DNA from: Caryophanales bacterium UBA4691
GTDB taxonomy: Bacteria > Bacillota_I > Bacilli_A > RFN20 > CAG-826
DNA: 64,000 bases
NCBI GenBank assembly: GCA_002404865.1
Contig: DHKP01000009.1
Coordinates: 65,017 to 129,016, forward strand
Direction: 5' to 3'
The stretch's first letter is position 1, and every line of letters begins with the position of its first letter. A program made the position numbers and the translations under genes. The notes under the pieces are model-generated. The model worked only from the letters and a program-made list of their open reading frames with translations, was not told where the DNA came from and made no database searches. Shown piece by piece: positions 17,838 through 27,518 of this stretch.

Positions 17838-18854
17838 ATGAAGCCGTTCATCTATTCTAACGAAAAAGAAGAATGCGCTTTCGAGGGCGTTCGCTTGAGA
17901 AAAAACCTCAAGGGCGCCCTTGAACTCGCTAAAGTGAGCTATGTTTCCAATTTTTTCGCCGCCCCCGATATTTTTCATACTTTCTCCCCTATCAAAGAAG
18001 ACGTCATTAAAGAAGCAAAAGAAAGCGGGGCTAAAATTGTAACGAGTGTTTTTTATGCTTCTCACGATCCACTCTATACGTTTTTAGAAAAAACGAAAAA
18101 CGGTTATGAAATCAGCAAATTAGGTCAAAAGACCCTACTTGCTAGCGATATGATTTTTGTTCCTAATGCTGAGTGTGAGCAATACTTGCTTGCGCTCGGA
18201 TTAGAAATGCCTATTATCGTTTTAACCCCTGGGATAAATCTTTCTCGATTTGATGGAATCGATGAATTAGAAAAAGAAGTTTTCGGGAGATACGCTGGCT
18301 TGCAAAAAGAGCAAAAATACGTTATTTCATCAGGGGATTACAAGGATATTGAAGGATTAAAACGATTGAGTTATCTTGCAAAAATCCATCCGAATTTGCG
18401 TTTTTTCTTTTTTGGGAGCAATGACAGAGGCATTTCTAGTTACCATTATCGGAAGCGTCTTTCTAAACTATATGGCCAAAACATTTCTTTCTATGGGCTC
18501 GTGGAGGATGACGTCTATCGGAGTGCGATGAGCGGAGCGCTTGCCTATTTGTCTTTGGGTTCTCTACCTGATTATTTAGGCGTTTTAGATGCAATGAGCT
18601 CAAAAACGCCGGTTTATGAAATTACGCGTCCAATTTTTGGCAATTTGGCGAAAAACGGTAAGACTGGCTGGGTACATGCCGAAATCGAAAATCTCGACCA
18701 ATGTTTTAGCTTAATGTGCCAAAGGGAGGAAAACCCGACTATAATCGAAGCGTATGAATTTGCTAAATCCAATTCTTTGCGAAAACTTGGAGAAGAATTA
18801 ATACGCAATTACGAGACTTTATTAAATTCAAAGGAGAATAATTCAAATGATTGA
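17838..18854 (+). CDS. Glycosyltransferase, GT4-like
   Basis: Probable sugar-nucleotide-dependent glycosyltransferase of GT-B fold; acceptor unknown. 338 residues. The C-terminal half shows the GT4 pattern: a strand-rich KYVISSGDYKDIEGLKRL start, RFFFFGSNDRG, ISFYGLVEDDVYRSAMSGAL, a LGVLDAMSSKTPVYE segment in the place of the family's E-x7-E donor-site motif, and KNGKTGWVHAEIENL. The N-terminal half is divergent from the common diacylglycerol glucosyltransferases. There is no signal peptide or TM segment. It starts 14 bases after gyrA without a clear ribosome-binding site and overlaps serS by 8 bases. Membrane glycolipid synthesis is a guess only. Confidence 0.72.
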   Translation: MKPFIYSNEKEECAFEGVRLRKNLKGALELAKVSYVSNFFAAPDIFHTFSPIKEDVIKEAKESGAKIVTSVFYASHDPLYTFLEKTKNGYEISKLGQKTLLASDMIFVPNAECEQYLLALGLEMPIIVLTPGINLSRFDGIDELEKEVFGRYAGLQKEQKYVISSGDYKDIEGLKRLSYLAKIHPNLRFFFFGSNDRGISSYHYRKRLSKLYGQNISFYGLVEDDVYRSAMSGALAYLSLGSLPDYLGVLDAMSSKTPVYEITRPIFGNLAKNGKTGWVHAEIENLDQCFSLMCQREENPTIIEAYEFAKSNSLRKLGEELIRNYETLLNSKENNSND

Positions 18855-20133
18855 TGCAAAACTAATTGAAGAAAAGCCTGAATATGTTAAGGAAGCTCTA
18901 TCGAAGAAAGGCTGGGATTTTGATCCTGCCCCACTTCTTGCTTTGTTTGAGACTCGTCGCGCCTTATTGAAAGAAGTCGAAACCAATAAAGCGGAGCAAA
19001 ATAAATTGAGCGCAACAGTGCCTTCACTAAAAAAAGCAGGTGGCGATGTGCAAACGGTTTTCAAAAAAGTCAAAGAACTTGCCGCTTTGAACAAAGACAA
19101 AGAGACTGAACTTAGCAAAGTCGAAGCCGAAATTAAATCGCAAATCGAAGTCCTTCCAAATATGCCTGACCCCGATTTACTCGCGGGCGGAAAGGAAAAT
19201 AACCACCCGATTTATCATTTTGGGAAAAAGCCAACGTTTGATTCTTTTAAACCGAAAGACCACGTGGAACTTGCCGAATCCCTTGGCTTAATCGATTATA
19301 AGCGTGCCGCAAAAATCTCTGGTTCTGGCACTTGGATCTATACTGGCTTAGGAGCGCAACTCGAATGGGCCCTTCTCAACTATTTTATTTCTACGCATTT
19401 GGCCGATGGCTATACGATGATTCTCCCTCCTCACATTCTTAACGAAGACAGTGGATATACGGCTGGACAATTCCCAAAATTCAGGGAAGATGTTTTCTGG
19501 CTTGAAGGAACGAATCCGAAAAAATTCCTCCTTCCCACCGCAGAAACCGCTTTGGTGAATCTGCACCGTAACGAGGTTTTATCTATCGATGACCTCCCAA
19601 AGAAATATTTCGCCTATACCCCTTGCTACCGCAAAGAAGCGGGAAGCTATCGTACCGAAGAAAGAGGTATGATTCGTGGCTACCAATTTGACAAAGTCGA
19701 AATGGTTCAATACACCACCGACGACGGCAGTGATGAAGCTTTCGAAGAACTCGTGAAGAAAGCGAAAGCCTTGCTTGAAGGGCTTGGCCTATGCTATCAG
19801 CTTGATAAACTTGCCGCTGGCGATTGCAGCCACTCCATGGCAAGAACTTACGATATCGAAGTGTGGATTCCTTCCATGCACATCTATAAAGAGGTATCAA
19901 GCGTTTCTAACGCTCGCGATTATCAAGCTAGACGTGGCATGATTCGCTACAAAGACCACAATGGCAAGATGCACTTCTGCCATACGCTTAATGGCTCTGG
20001 TTTAGCGACCTCCCGCGTCTTCCCGGCTTTGCTTGAACAAAATCAACAAGCGGATGGCTCTGTTGTTGTCCCTGAGAAGCTCCGTCCATTCATGGGTGGG
20101 ATTTCCGTATTAAAACCAGTCGAGAAAAAATAA
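18847..20133 (+). CDS. serS: Seryl-tRNA synthetase
   Basis: Class II synthetase charging tRNA-Ser (and tRNA-Sec if present). 428 residues: N-terminal antiparallel coiled-coil arm (about 30-105), then the catalytic core with motif 1 around GAQLEWALLNYFI, motif 2 CYRKEAGSYRTEERGMIRGY, and motif 3 HTLNGSGLATSRVFPALLEQ. In motif 3 the common form is LNGSALAVGR; here GSGLATSR keeps the Arg. AAGGAGAA is well placed before the ATG. The SRP RNA gene follows 19 bases after the stop. Confidence 0.97.
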   Translation: MIDAKLIEEKPEYVKEALSKKGWDFDPAPLLALFETRRALLKEVETNKAEQNKLSATVPSLKKAGGDVQTVFKKVKELAALNKDKETELSKVEAEIKSQIEVLPNMPDPDLLAGGKENNHPIYHFGKKPTFDSFKPKDHVELAESLGLIDYKRAAKISGSGTWIYTGLGAQLEWALLNYFISTHLADGYTMILPPHILNEDSGYTAGQFPKFREDVFWLEGTNPKKFLLPTAETALVNLHRNEVLSIDDLPKKYFAYTPCYRKEAGSYRTEERGMIRGYQFDKVEMVQYTTDDGSDEAFEELVKKAKALLEGLGLCYQLDKLAAGDCSHSMARTYDIEVWIPSMHIYKEVSSVSNARDYQARRGMIRYKDHNGKMHFCHTLNGSGLATSRVFPALLEQNQQADGSVVVPEKLRPFMGGISVLKPVEKK

Positions 20134-20152
20134 AGAAACATATATAATATCT

Positions 20153-20236
20153 AAGCCATCGCGAGGAGAAGATGTCGAACCAGGTCAGGACGGGAACGTA
20201 GCAGCCTTAAGCCATCATCCCCTGTGCGATGGTTTT
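20153..20236 (+). ncRNA. ffs: Small signal recognition particle RNA (4.5S type)
   Basis: RNA scaffold of the signal recognition particle; binds Ffh and targets ribosomes making membrane proteins. Closing stem AAGCCATCGC / GCGATGGTTT (20153-20162 and 20226-20235) and the conserved domain IV core GGTCAGGACGGGAACGTAGC followed by AGCC. The apical stem ACG-GGAA-CGT carries a GNRA (GGAA) tetraloop. The form is short, lacking the Alu domain seen in B. subtilis. A TATAAT at 20143-20148 is a plausible -10, and the T-rich 3' side can end transcription. Confidence 0.93.
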
Positions 20237-20263
20237 TCTTTCCTTATTTCGCTTGCTTTGCTT

Positions 20264-20269
20264 TAGAAT
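20264..20269 (+). promoter_or_regulatory. Putative -10 element for leaderless tadA
   Basis: TAGAAT ends 7 bases before the tadA ATG, with no Shine-Dalgarno between. The same spacing is seen before yaaA and the AbiEi-like gene. The -35 region is poor. Confidence 0.45.
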
Positions 20270-20276
20270 AAAATAT

Positions 20277-20741
20277 ATGAATTTGAAAAAAACACCTGAG
20301 GAATACATGGATATTGCTTTAGAGGAAGCGAAATTGGCTTTAGAGGAAGGCGAAGTTCCGATTGGGGCAATCGTCGTGAAAAACGGTGACATCATCGGTA
20401 GAGGCCATAATCGACGAGAAACAAAAAACGATATTTCTTCCCATGCCGAAATTGAAGCGATAAAGGATGCGGAGAAGCATTTAGCGAATTGGACATTAGA
20501 AGGCGCCTCTATTTTTGTCACGGTTGAGCCTTGCTTAATGTGCTCCGGGGCGATTAAGCAAGCGCGTCTATTCGCTTTGTATTATGGGGCAAGTGATCCT
20601 AGGATGGGCGCCGTAAAAAGTCATTATTTCGTATTTGATGAAGAAGTAAAAGATTCTAACCCCTTGGTGTATAACGGAATTCGCGAAAAAGAATGCGCGT
20701 CATTATTAAAGGAATTCTTCTTAAAACGAAGGAATAAATAA
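20277..20741 (+). CDS. tadA: tRNA-specific adenosine deaminase TadA
   Basis: Deaminates A34 of tRNA-Arg(ACG) to inosine; zinc-dependent, essential in most bacteria. The start MNLKKTPEEYMDIALEEA gives 154 residues, the family norm; an upstream in-frame ATG (20229) falls inside the SRP RNA and was not used. Zinc and catalytic motifs: HAE in SSHAEIEAI and PCLMCSGA (PCxxC). The tadA-after-SRP-RNA neighbourhood is common in Bacillota. Confidence 0.95.
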   Translation: MNLKKTPEEYMDIALEEAKLALEEGEVPIGAIVVKNGDIIGRGHNRRETKNDISSHAEIEAIKDAEKHLANWTLEGASIFVTVEPCLMCSGAIKQARLFALYYGASDPRMGAVKSHYFVFDEEVKDSNPLVYNGIREKECASLLKEFFLKRRNK

Positions 20742-21158
20742 CGGAAAAGAATGCGCTTTTCGTCTTTAGGAGTTTGTAGAGAATAAAAATCCCATATTTA
20801 GTAGGCAAACACTGGCTTTTATGTGGTTTGTTTTTCGAATAAATTGGTGTGCATCAGTTCCTGCACCACGAATTGGCAAACTAAATGCAACTTTATAAGT
20901 GAAAACTGCGTTTAGCTCAAAAAAAGTAACGGCGAAAAAATCAATAACGAAATCAAAACAGCTGAGTGTACACCGTTTTATTCAAATTATTTGCTTAAAA
21001 AAACGCGATGATTGCCGCATAATTTACCCTTTTGTTAATGTTTTGTTCCTAAAAACGAGGTGTATGGTAGGATTCGCGAAAAAGAATGCGATTTTTCTTT
21101 TGCAAAATGCGGTTTTTGTTCGTGAAACCTTCCTTCTATCTATGATAGACTTTTTCAT
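20742..21158. other. Intergenic region with a relic copy of the tadA 3' end
   Basis: No gene is visible. A segment at about 21058-21090 repeats the tadA 3' region at about 20665-20700: both run GGTGTAT, a variable few bases, GGA(A)TTCGCGAAAAAGAATGCG, and a shorter echo (GAAAAGAATGCG) lies at 20743-20754. A TATGAT at 21141-21146 is a candidate -10 for the ABC gene at 21159. Confidence 0.55.
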
Positions 21159-24098
21159 ATGCTAGAATTAATTCACATCAAAAAAGATTATTACGTTGAT
21201 AAAAAACCCTATACCGCTTTAAAAGATATCTCTCTTGCTTTTACCGACAAAGGATTCGTATCCATATTGGGGCCTTCAGGGTGTGGTAAAACCACGATGC
21301 TCAACATCATCGGCGGGCTTGATCACTACACCGAAGGCGATCTTCTCATCGATAATAAGAGCACCAAAGATTTCAAAGATGCCGAATGGGATGCATATCG
21401 TAACGAACGGGTCGGGTTCGTTTTCCAATCTTACAATCTCATCCCTCACCAAACGATTCTTTCCAATGTTGAAACCGGCTTAATGCTCAATGGCGTTAAT
21501 CACGCGGAAAGAGATGAGCGGGCTTTGAAAGCCCTCGAGAACGTTGGGTTAAAAGAGATGGCTAAGAAAAAGCCAAACCAATTGTCGGGCGGGCAAATGC
21601 AGCGTGTTGCTTTAGCGCGTGCCCTTGTGAACAACCCGAAAATCGTTTTGGCAGACGAGCCAACCGGCGCTTTAGATTCCGTTACTTCCAAGCAAGTGAT
21701 GGAGCTTCTAAAAGAAGCGAGCAAAACTCGCCTCGTGATTATGGTGACCCATAACCAAGAACTTGCTTATGAATATAGCGACCGCATCATTCGAATGAAA
21801 GACGGCGCGATTGAAAGCGATTCTTCCCCCGTTCCAATAAAAACCGCGACAAACTCCATCAAAGAAATCAATAAAAAAACATCTATGAGTTTTATGACCG
21901 CCTTGAAATCGTCGTGGTCAAATGTACGTACCAAGAAAGGAAGAACTATTTTAACTGCGATTGCCTCTTCTATCGGTATCATTGGTGTCGCTCTCGTTTT
22001 GGCGGTGAGCAATGGCTTCTCCGTTTACGTCGATAAAGTCGAAACCGCGGTTGCGGGCACCGTCCCGATATCGATTTCGCCAATCACCTATAGCTACAAG
22101 CAAATCGAAAACAAGAATGAATACGAGCAATATCCTGATGAACAAGAAGTCAAAGTGTACGATTCCACTAGCACCTACTCGACCATTCATAAAAATAATT
22201 TCACGGCAGATTATCGCGATTATATTTCTAAAACCATCGATAAAGGGCTAGCGAGCTCCATTCTCTATAACAAAGAGAATTTCTCTTTCAACCTAATGAC
22301 GGATGACCCTGCTGGACATGGCGTTATTGAAGTCGATCAATACGCCTCTGCTGGCATGACGGGTAGTGCTATCGGAAGCGTTACGGGCTTACCAACCACT
22401 ATTTTCCATGAATTATATGGCCCTACCAAAGAAATATCAAAATGGTATGACTGCATCGCCGGGAAAATGCCTTCTAGGAAAGACGAAATCGTTTTAATCA
22501 CCGATAGCTATAATCGCGTGGAGAAAAAGACATTGACGGAATTGGGGATACTTTCCTCCGTAGATGATAAAAAAACAATTTCTTTTGACGATATCCTTTA
22601 TAACGAAAACACCGGAAAAGGTAAAATTTATAAAGCCTACCGCAATTCGGATATCTATAAGGATGTTCCCTTTCATTCTGACGATGGTAGGCAAGTCGAT
22701 TCTTATGAAATTACGGGTTATACCTTGGAAAAGGGAATCTATCAAGTTACTGTCAAAGACGCAAAAGCGACAATTCGCTATTTTGAATATAAGCCAAAAG
22801 GCGACACTGTTTTTAATGACGATGAGAAATATAACCCGGTGAAGTTAAAAGTCGTCGGCGTGCTTCGCCCCAAAAAGGACGCCTATATTTCTTTAATGCC
22901 ATCTTCCTTAGGCTATATCAGTGAATTAAAAGATTATCTTGCCGATGATGGGAGAAGCGCGAGCTACGAGCCAAACGAAGAGCTTAGGAAAAGACTAACG
23001 GAAACCCATCATAATTTGGAGCTCGCCGCTAGAGGTAACGTTTGCTTTATTCGCAATATCGATCCCACTACGGGAAAACCGACAAAAGACGACGGAATAG
23101 TTAAATTAAATACTTTCTTTGAAAAATATAGCAAAGCATTGAATCTTTCTAATATCATTCAAAACAAAGGCGAAATGACCGATCAAGAGAAAAGCACACT
23201 CGCCCTTATGGTTAGCGAATTCCCTTCCGAAATGGAAAAATGTTTTAACTATTATAATTATTATGGCATTTCAAACGATAAAGGAGGAACTTCTCTTTCT
23301 TATTGGACGGGGTCCAGTTATAGCTTTTTAAAGAATTGCAAAAAAGTTGGCGCCGATATGCTTCAAAGCCAAGTGAGCCTTCCTTCAACTAGCGAAGATG
23401 TCGAATCTTCAGGTTTGGCCCTCGTTTTAAAATTGACCGATAATAGTTTCTGGAATGACATCAATAATCCAAGCCGTAGTACGTGGTGTGCGATGGACTT
23501 TTTGGCTTTAGAAAAAGGTTTCTCACTCATCACTTCAATTTTGATATTCCCCGCTGCCTTAACGACAAAAAAAGAATTAACATCGTATCTAGACAAATAT
23601 AACGAGGGGAAAGTAGATAGCGAACAAATCGCTTATAACGACGTGATGAGCACTTTCACCGATTCATTAGGGACGATGATCCAAATGATTAGCGTCGTTC
23701 TCATCGTATTCGCTTCTATTTCGCTTGTTGTCAGTTCCATCATGACCGGAATCATTACTTATGTTTCTGTCGTAGAAAGAACGAAAGAAATCGGGATTCT
23801 GCGAGCGTGTGGAGCACGGAAAAAAGACGTTGGCCGCCTTTTCCAGGCTGAATGTGTCATTATTGGTGCGATGGCTGGGGTTATCGGGGTAGGCGTTTCT
23901 TGGATCGCTTGTTTCCCCATCAGTGCGATTATCGATCATCTATTCCCTGGCAATGGTTTAAATTCGATTGCCTCACTCTCTCCTTGGCACGGCCTTATGC
24001 TTATCGCCATTGCCATCGTCTTGGCTTTTATTTCGGGTTTAATCCCCGCTAGAATCGCTGCTAAAAAAGATCCGGTTACAGCTTTAAGGACGGAATAA
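21159..24098 (+). CDS. ABC transporter, fused ATPase and FtsX-type permease
   Basis: MacB/BceAB-like transporter in one chain of 979 residues. The ATPase occupies about 1-225: Walker A GPSGCGKTTMLNIIGG, signature LSGGQMQRVALARAL, Walker B IVLADEPTGALD, switch MVTHNQEL. A TM helix follows near residue 270, then an extracytoplasmic domain of about 550 residues, and three C-terminal TM helices of an FtsX domain with the VVERTKEIGILRACGARKKD motif. This class exports peptides, lipids or antibiotics or acts mechanically; the substrate is unknown. No Shine-Dalgarno. The P-type ATPase begins 2 bases after its stop. Confidence 0.9.
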   Translation: MLELIHIKKDYYVDKKPYTALKDISLAFTDKGFVSILGPSGCGKTTMLNIIGGLDHYTEGDLLIDNKSTKDFKDAEWDAYRNERVGFVFQSYNLIPHQTILSNVETGLMLNGVNHAERDERALKALENVGLKEMAKKKPNQLSGGQMQRVALARALVNNPKIVLADEPTGALDSVTSKQVMELLKEASKTRLVIMVTHNQELAYEYSDRIIRMKDGAIESDSSPVPIKTATNSIKEINKKTSMSFMTALKSSWSNVRTKKGRTILTAIASSIGIIGVALVLAVSNGFSVYVDKVETAVAGTVPISISPITYSYKQIENKNEYEQYPDEQEVKVYDSTSTYSTIHKNNFTADYRDYISKTIDKGLASSILYNKENFSFNLMTDDPAGHGVIEVDQYASAGMTGSAIGSVTGLPTTIFHELYGPTKEISKWYDCIAGKMPSRKDEIVLITDSYNRVEKKTLTELGILSSVDDKKTISFDDILYNENTGKGKIYKAYRNSDIYKDVPFHSDDGRQVDSYEITGYTLEKGIYQVTVKDAKATIRYFEYKPKGDTVFNDDEKYNPVKLKVVGVLRPKKDAYISLMPSSLGYISELKDYLADDGRSASYEPNEELRKRLTETHHNLELAARGNVCFIRNIDPTTGKPTKDDGIVKLNTFFEKYSKALNLSNIIQNKGEMTDQEKSTLALMVSEFPSEMEKCFNYYNYYGISNDKGGTSLSYWTGSSYSFLKNCKKVGADMLQSQVSLPSTSEDVESSGLALVLKLTDNSFWNDINNPSRSTWCAMDFLALEKGFSLITSILIFPAALTTKKELTSYLDKYNEGKVDSEQIAYNDVMSTFTDSLGTMIQMISVVLIVFASISLVVSSIMTGIITYVSVVERTKEIGILRACGARKKDVGRLFQAECVIIGAMAGVIGVGVSWIACFPISAIIDHLFPGNGLNSIASLSPWHGLMLIAIAIVLAFISGLIPARIAAKKDPVTALRTE

Positions 24099-24100
24099 AT

Positions 24101-26617
24101 ATGACAAAAGAAAAACTGCTCGCGGAGATAGAGAATGCTCCAAAATTTCACCCTGATTACCACACTGGCCTTACCTTAGAGCAAGTGGAAAGCCGTCTTG
24201 ATGCGGGTTTGATTAACAAAACGCCGAAAAAAGTCACAAAATCTTATTGGAAAATCTTCACGGATAATTTCTTTTCTTTCTTTAATTCCGTGCTGTTTGG
24301 CATCGCGATCCTCATGCTTATCGCGGGAATATACGAAATCAAATATTATGCATTTCTTGTTGTTCTCTCATGCAACATCGTCATTGGTTTAATCACCGAT
24401 ATCCATGCTAGAAGGCTCGTGGATAAATTACGATTGGTTACCGATCCTCGCGTAACCGTTGTGCGCGATGGGGTAGAAAAAGAAATACCGGTCGACCAAC
24501 TTGTTTATGAAGATGTTGTCATTCTTACACCTGGCGAACAAATCTGCGCAGACGCGATTGTTCTAGAAGGGGAGATGAAGGCTGATGAATCTTTAATCAC
24601 CGGCGAATCTGTCGCCGTAGCTAAAACGGTTGGAAGCCAAATCTATAGCGGCTCTTATGTTAAAAGCGGCAAGGTTTATGCTTGTGTCAATCGCGTTGGG
24701 AATACCAATTACGCAGAAGACATTCAAAGCAAAGCAAAAGAATTCCGTCGCCCAAAAAGCGAATTAAAGCGTTCTTGCATCAAGATTTTCTGGGTGACAG
24801 GATCCCTTTCCATCATTATGGGGCTTGCTGAGCTTGCCACTTATTTGTTTCAGTGTGCCAATATGGTCCATGGCTTTGAGGGCGGATTTACCCCCGCTAA
24901 TTTCCGTGATTTCGCAAAAATGATGGGTGGATCAATGGTTGCGATGATTCCGAGCGGATTATATCTACTTGTGTCGCTTGCTTTAGCGACAGGGGTCATT
25001 GCTCTTACCCGTAAACGCATGAACGTGCAAGAACTCTATTGTATCGAGATGCTCGCGCGTGTCGATGTGCTTTGCTTTGATAAAACAGGAACCTTGACAG
25101 ACGGATCGATTCGCGTGCATGACGTCCATGTTTTCGATAAAAACTATTCCAAAGAAGAAATCGGTAAGATTCTCTCCTCTTTGGTGAACGCAACGCATGA
25201 TGAAAATAGTACCGCGAAAGCAATTTCATCCTATTTTGGGAACGCAACATACGAAGCCGTTTCCTCCATCCCTTTTGACTCCGATTACAAATATAGCGCC
25301 GCGACATTCCCTAAAAAAGGGACTTATATCATGGGAGCGTATGGCTTCGTTGACCAATGTCCTAATCTTGATGGCGCAAAAGCAATAGATGATTTATCTA
25401 AACACGGATTTCGCGTCATTGCTCTTTATCACAACCAAAAAGAGATAGAAAACGGAAAAATTCCTAGCAAAAACAACTTAATTGCTGCGATTTCCTTTTC
25501 TGATCACATTAAAAGCGACGCCAAAGAAAACATTGAATGGTTCCGTAAAAATGGCGTTAGCATCAAAGTCATTAGTGGCGACAACCCAATCACGGTTTCC
25601 CAAATCGCGAAAGAAGTTGGCGTCCCTAACGCTAGTCAATATATTTCTATGGACCAAGTGAAGGATGAAGATATCCCTGCTTTAGTGGATACCTATAGCG
25701 TTTTCGGTCGCGTGAAACCAGAGCAAAAAGCCCTTTTAGTTGAAGCTTTGCAAAAAGAAGGGCATAAAGTTGCGATGACTGGTGATGGGGTTAATGACAT
25801 TATTGCCCTTAAAAAAGCCGATTGCTCGATTGCGATGGCTAGTGGCTCCAGTGCCGCAAGGAACGTCGCCCATATTGTCAGTATGGATAATAATTTCTCT
25901 AAGTTGCCTGACGTTGTAGGAGAAGGAAGGCGCGTCATTAATAATTTGCAAAGAAGCGCCTCTTTGTTTTTAGGAAAGACGACATTCGCGGTTGTATTGA
26001 GCTTCGTGTTTTTGATTTTGAGCTGGTTTGGTTTGCCACAAGAAAAAACCGGTTATCCATTCAGTACGACGAATCTATTCATTTGGGAACTATGCACGAT
26101 CGGAGGGGGAGGGTTCTTCTTAGCGTTACAGCCATCGCATGAGCGCTTATCTGGCTCCTTTATGAAGAATGTTTTGGCCACCGCAATTCCATCTGGCTTA
26201 GTTGAAATTCTATGCGTCGCGATTTTATTCATCGCCTATTCGATCGAGCCTAATTTCGTTTCTTATGAGGCAGCGGTTGCATGTTCGACGATCATGTTTA
26301 CTTTGGTGAGCTATCTAATTTTATTCCGCATCTCTCTCCCGATGGACCGTTACCGCTTATTTGTTTTTATCCTTTTATTCGTGGGAGGAGGCGCCTTGTT
26401 CTTATTGGATTGGGCATTGCCAGCAAAAACATTCCCCGATGGAAGAATAGAAAGCTTCGTCCTTGGGTTAAATTATTCTGTTTTCAATTGGAGACTTGCC
26501 TTATTCATGACTTGCCAATTCGTCGCGCTCGCTGTAATTTATTACCTCCTAGATTGGGTGATACGTAAGAAAGTTACGCATATTGATATTCTAAAAAGAA
26601 AGAAGGAAGAATTATGA
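24101..26617 (+). CDS. P-type ATPase, CtpE-like, probable Ca2+/divalent cation
   Basis: Cation-transporting P-type ATPase, 838 residues. Seen: actuator TGES (about 167), phosphorylation motif DKTGTLTDG (Asp about 327), and the hinge TGDGVNDIIALKKADCSIA, plus about ten TM segments. The actuator region and the long C-terminal membrane part resemble CtpE, the Mycobacterium calcium-uptake ATPase. The M4 ion-site motif reads PSGL where Ca2+ and CtpE-type pumps usually have PEGL, so the ion may differ. No N-terminal heavy-metal CxxC domain. Its stop overlaps the psuG start by 4 bases. Confidence 0.88.
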   Translation: MTKEKLLAEIENAPKFHPDYHTGLTLEQVESRLDAGLINKTPKKVTKSYWKIFTDNFFSFFNSVLFGIAILMLIAGIYEIKYYAFLVVLSCNIVIGLITDIHARRLVDKLRLVTDPRVTVVRDGVEKEIPVDQLVYEDVVILTPGEQICADAIVLEGEMKADESLITGESVAVAKTVGSQIYSGSYVKSGKVYACVNRVGNTNYAEDIQSKAKEFRRPKSELKRSCIKIFWVTGSLSIIMGLAELATYLFQCANMVHGFEGGFTPANFRDFAKMMGGSMVAMIPSGLYLLVSLALATGVIALTRKRMNVQELYCIEMLARVDVLCFDKTGTLTDGSIRVHDVHVFDKNYSKEEIGKILSSLVNATHDENSTAKAISSYFGNATYEAVSSIPFDSDYKYSAATFPKKGTYIMGAYGFVDQCPNLDGAKAIDDLSKHGFRVIALYHNQKEIENGKIPSKNNLIAAISFSDHIKSDAKENIEWFRKNGVSIKVISGDNPITVSQIAKEVGVPNASQYISMDQVKDEDIPALVDTYSVFGRVKPEQKALLVEALQKEGHKVAMTGDGVNDIIALKKADCSIAMASGSSAARNVAHIVSMDNNFSKLPDVVGEGRRVINNLQRSASLFLGKTTFAVVLSFVFLILSWFGLPQEKTGYPFSTTNLFIWELCTIGGGGFFLALQPSHERLSGSFMKNVLATAIPSGLVEILCVAILFIAYSIEPNFVSYEAAVACSTIMFTLVSYLILFRISLPMDRYRLFVFILLFVGGGALFLLDWALPAKTFPDGRIESFVLGLNYSVFNWRLALFMTCQFVALAVIYYLLDWVIRKKVTHIDILKRKKEEL

Positions 26618-27516
26618 AAATCAATCCCGAAGTTGCTAGCGCCTTAAAAGAAGGGAAGCCAGTCGTTGCTTTAGAAAGCACGATCATTTCCCATGGCATG
26701 CCTTATCCAAAGAACGTGGAGACCGCCATGCTTGTGGAAAAGACAGTGCGCGAAAATGGCGCAGTGCCCGCTACAATGGGGATTATCGAAGGTGAACCAA
26801 TTGTTGGGATGACACCTCTAGAAATTGAAGAATTTGGCAAACGCAAAGGAATCGCGAAAGTATCTAAACGCGACCTCCCTATCGTTATGGCTCGTAAAGA
26901 ATGGGGCGCCACTACCGTTAGCGCCACGATTCTATTGGCCAAAAAAGCCGGCATTGAAATCTTTGTCACTGGCGGGATCGGCGGGGTTCACCGCGGGGCA
27001 GAAACGACATTCGACGTATCTCGCGACCTCTATGAGCTTGCAAGCGAACCCGTTACCGTCATTTGCTCTGGCGCCAAAGCGATTCTCGATATCCCGAAGA
27101 CGCTCGAAGTATTGGAAACCCAAGGCGTTTCCGTTCTCTCTTATAAATCCAAAGACTTCGCAAACTTCTATTGCGTGGATTCCGGATACGCCGCGGACGC
27201 TTCGTTCTCTACTCCTATAGAAGCCGCTAAAATCATTAAAGCAAAACGTGATTTTGGTTTATCTGGCGGCATCTTGATTTCTAATCCAGTTCCAGCGGAG
27301 GATGCTTTATCGCATGAATATATCGATGGGATTATCGCTAACGCCATTAAAGAAGCAGATGAAAAAGGCATTAAAGGGAAAGACGTCACTCCGTTCCTTC
27401 TCGCGCGTATTGTTGAGCTCACGGGTGGAAAATCGCTAGAAACCAATATTCACCTTGTCGTTAATAACGCGGTGCTTGGCGCGAAAATCGCTTGCGAATA
27501 CGCGAAATTAAAATAA
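26614..27516 (+). CDS. psuG: Pseudouridine-5'-phosphate glycosidase
   Basis: Interconverts pseudouridine 5'-phosphate with uracil and ribose 5-phosphate; the degradation direction is favoured in vivo. 300 residues with the family landmarks PVVALESTIISHGMPYPKN, GAVPATMGIIEG, SKRDLPIVMARKEWGATTVS and SNPVPAEDAL. The partner kinase PsuK is not in the window, so the pathway needs a kinase elsewhere or salvage of the phosphate form. It is translationally coupled to the P-type ATPase (ATGA overlap), an unusual pairing. Confidence 0.94.
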   Translation: MKINPEVASALKEGKPVVALESTIISHGMPYPKNVETAMLVEKTVRENGAVPATMGIIEGEPIVGMTPLEIEEFGKRKGIAKVSKRDLPIVMARKEWGATTVSATILLAKKAGIEIFVTGGIGGVHRGAETTFDVSRDLYELASEPVTVICSGAKAILDIPKTLEVLETQGVSVLSYKSKDFANFYCVDSGYAADASFSTPIEAAKIIKAKRDFGLSGGILISNPVPAEDALSHEYIDGIIANAIKEADEKGIKGKDVTPFLLARIVELTGGKSLETNIHLVVNNAVLGAKIACEYAKLK

Positions 27517-27518
27517 CT

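Noticed and set aside
18600..18850. T-box riboswitch in front of serS
   Set aside because: serS overlaps the glycosyltransferase gene and there is no untranslated leader to hold one.
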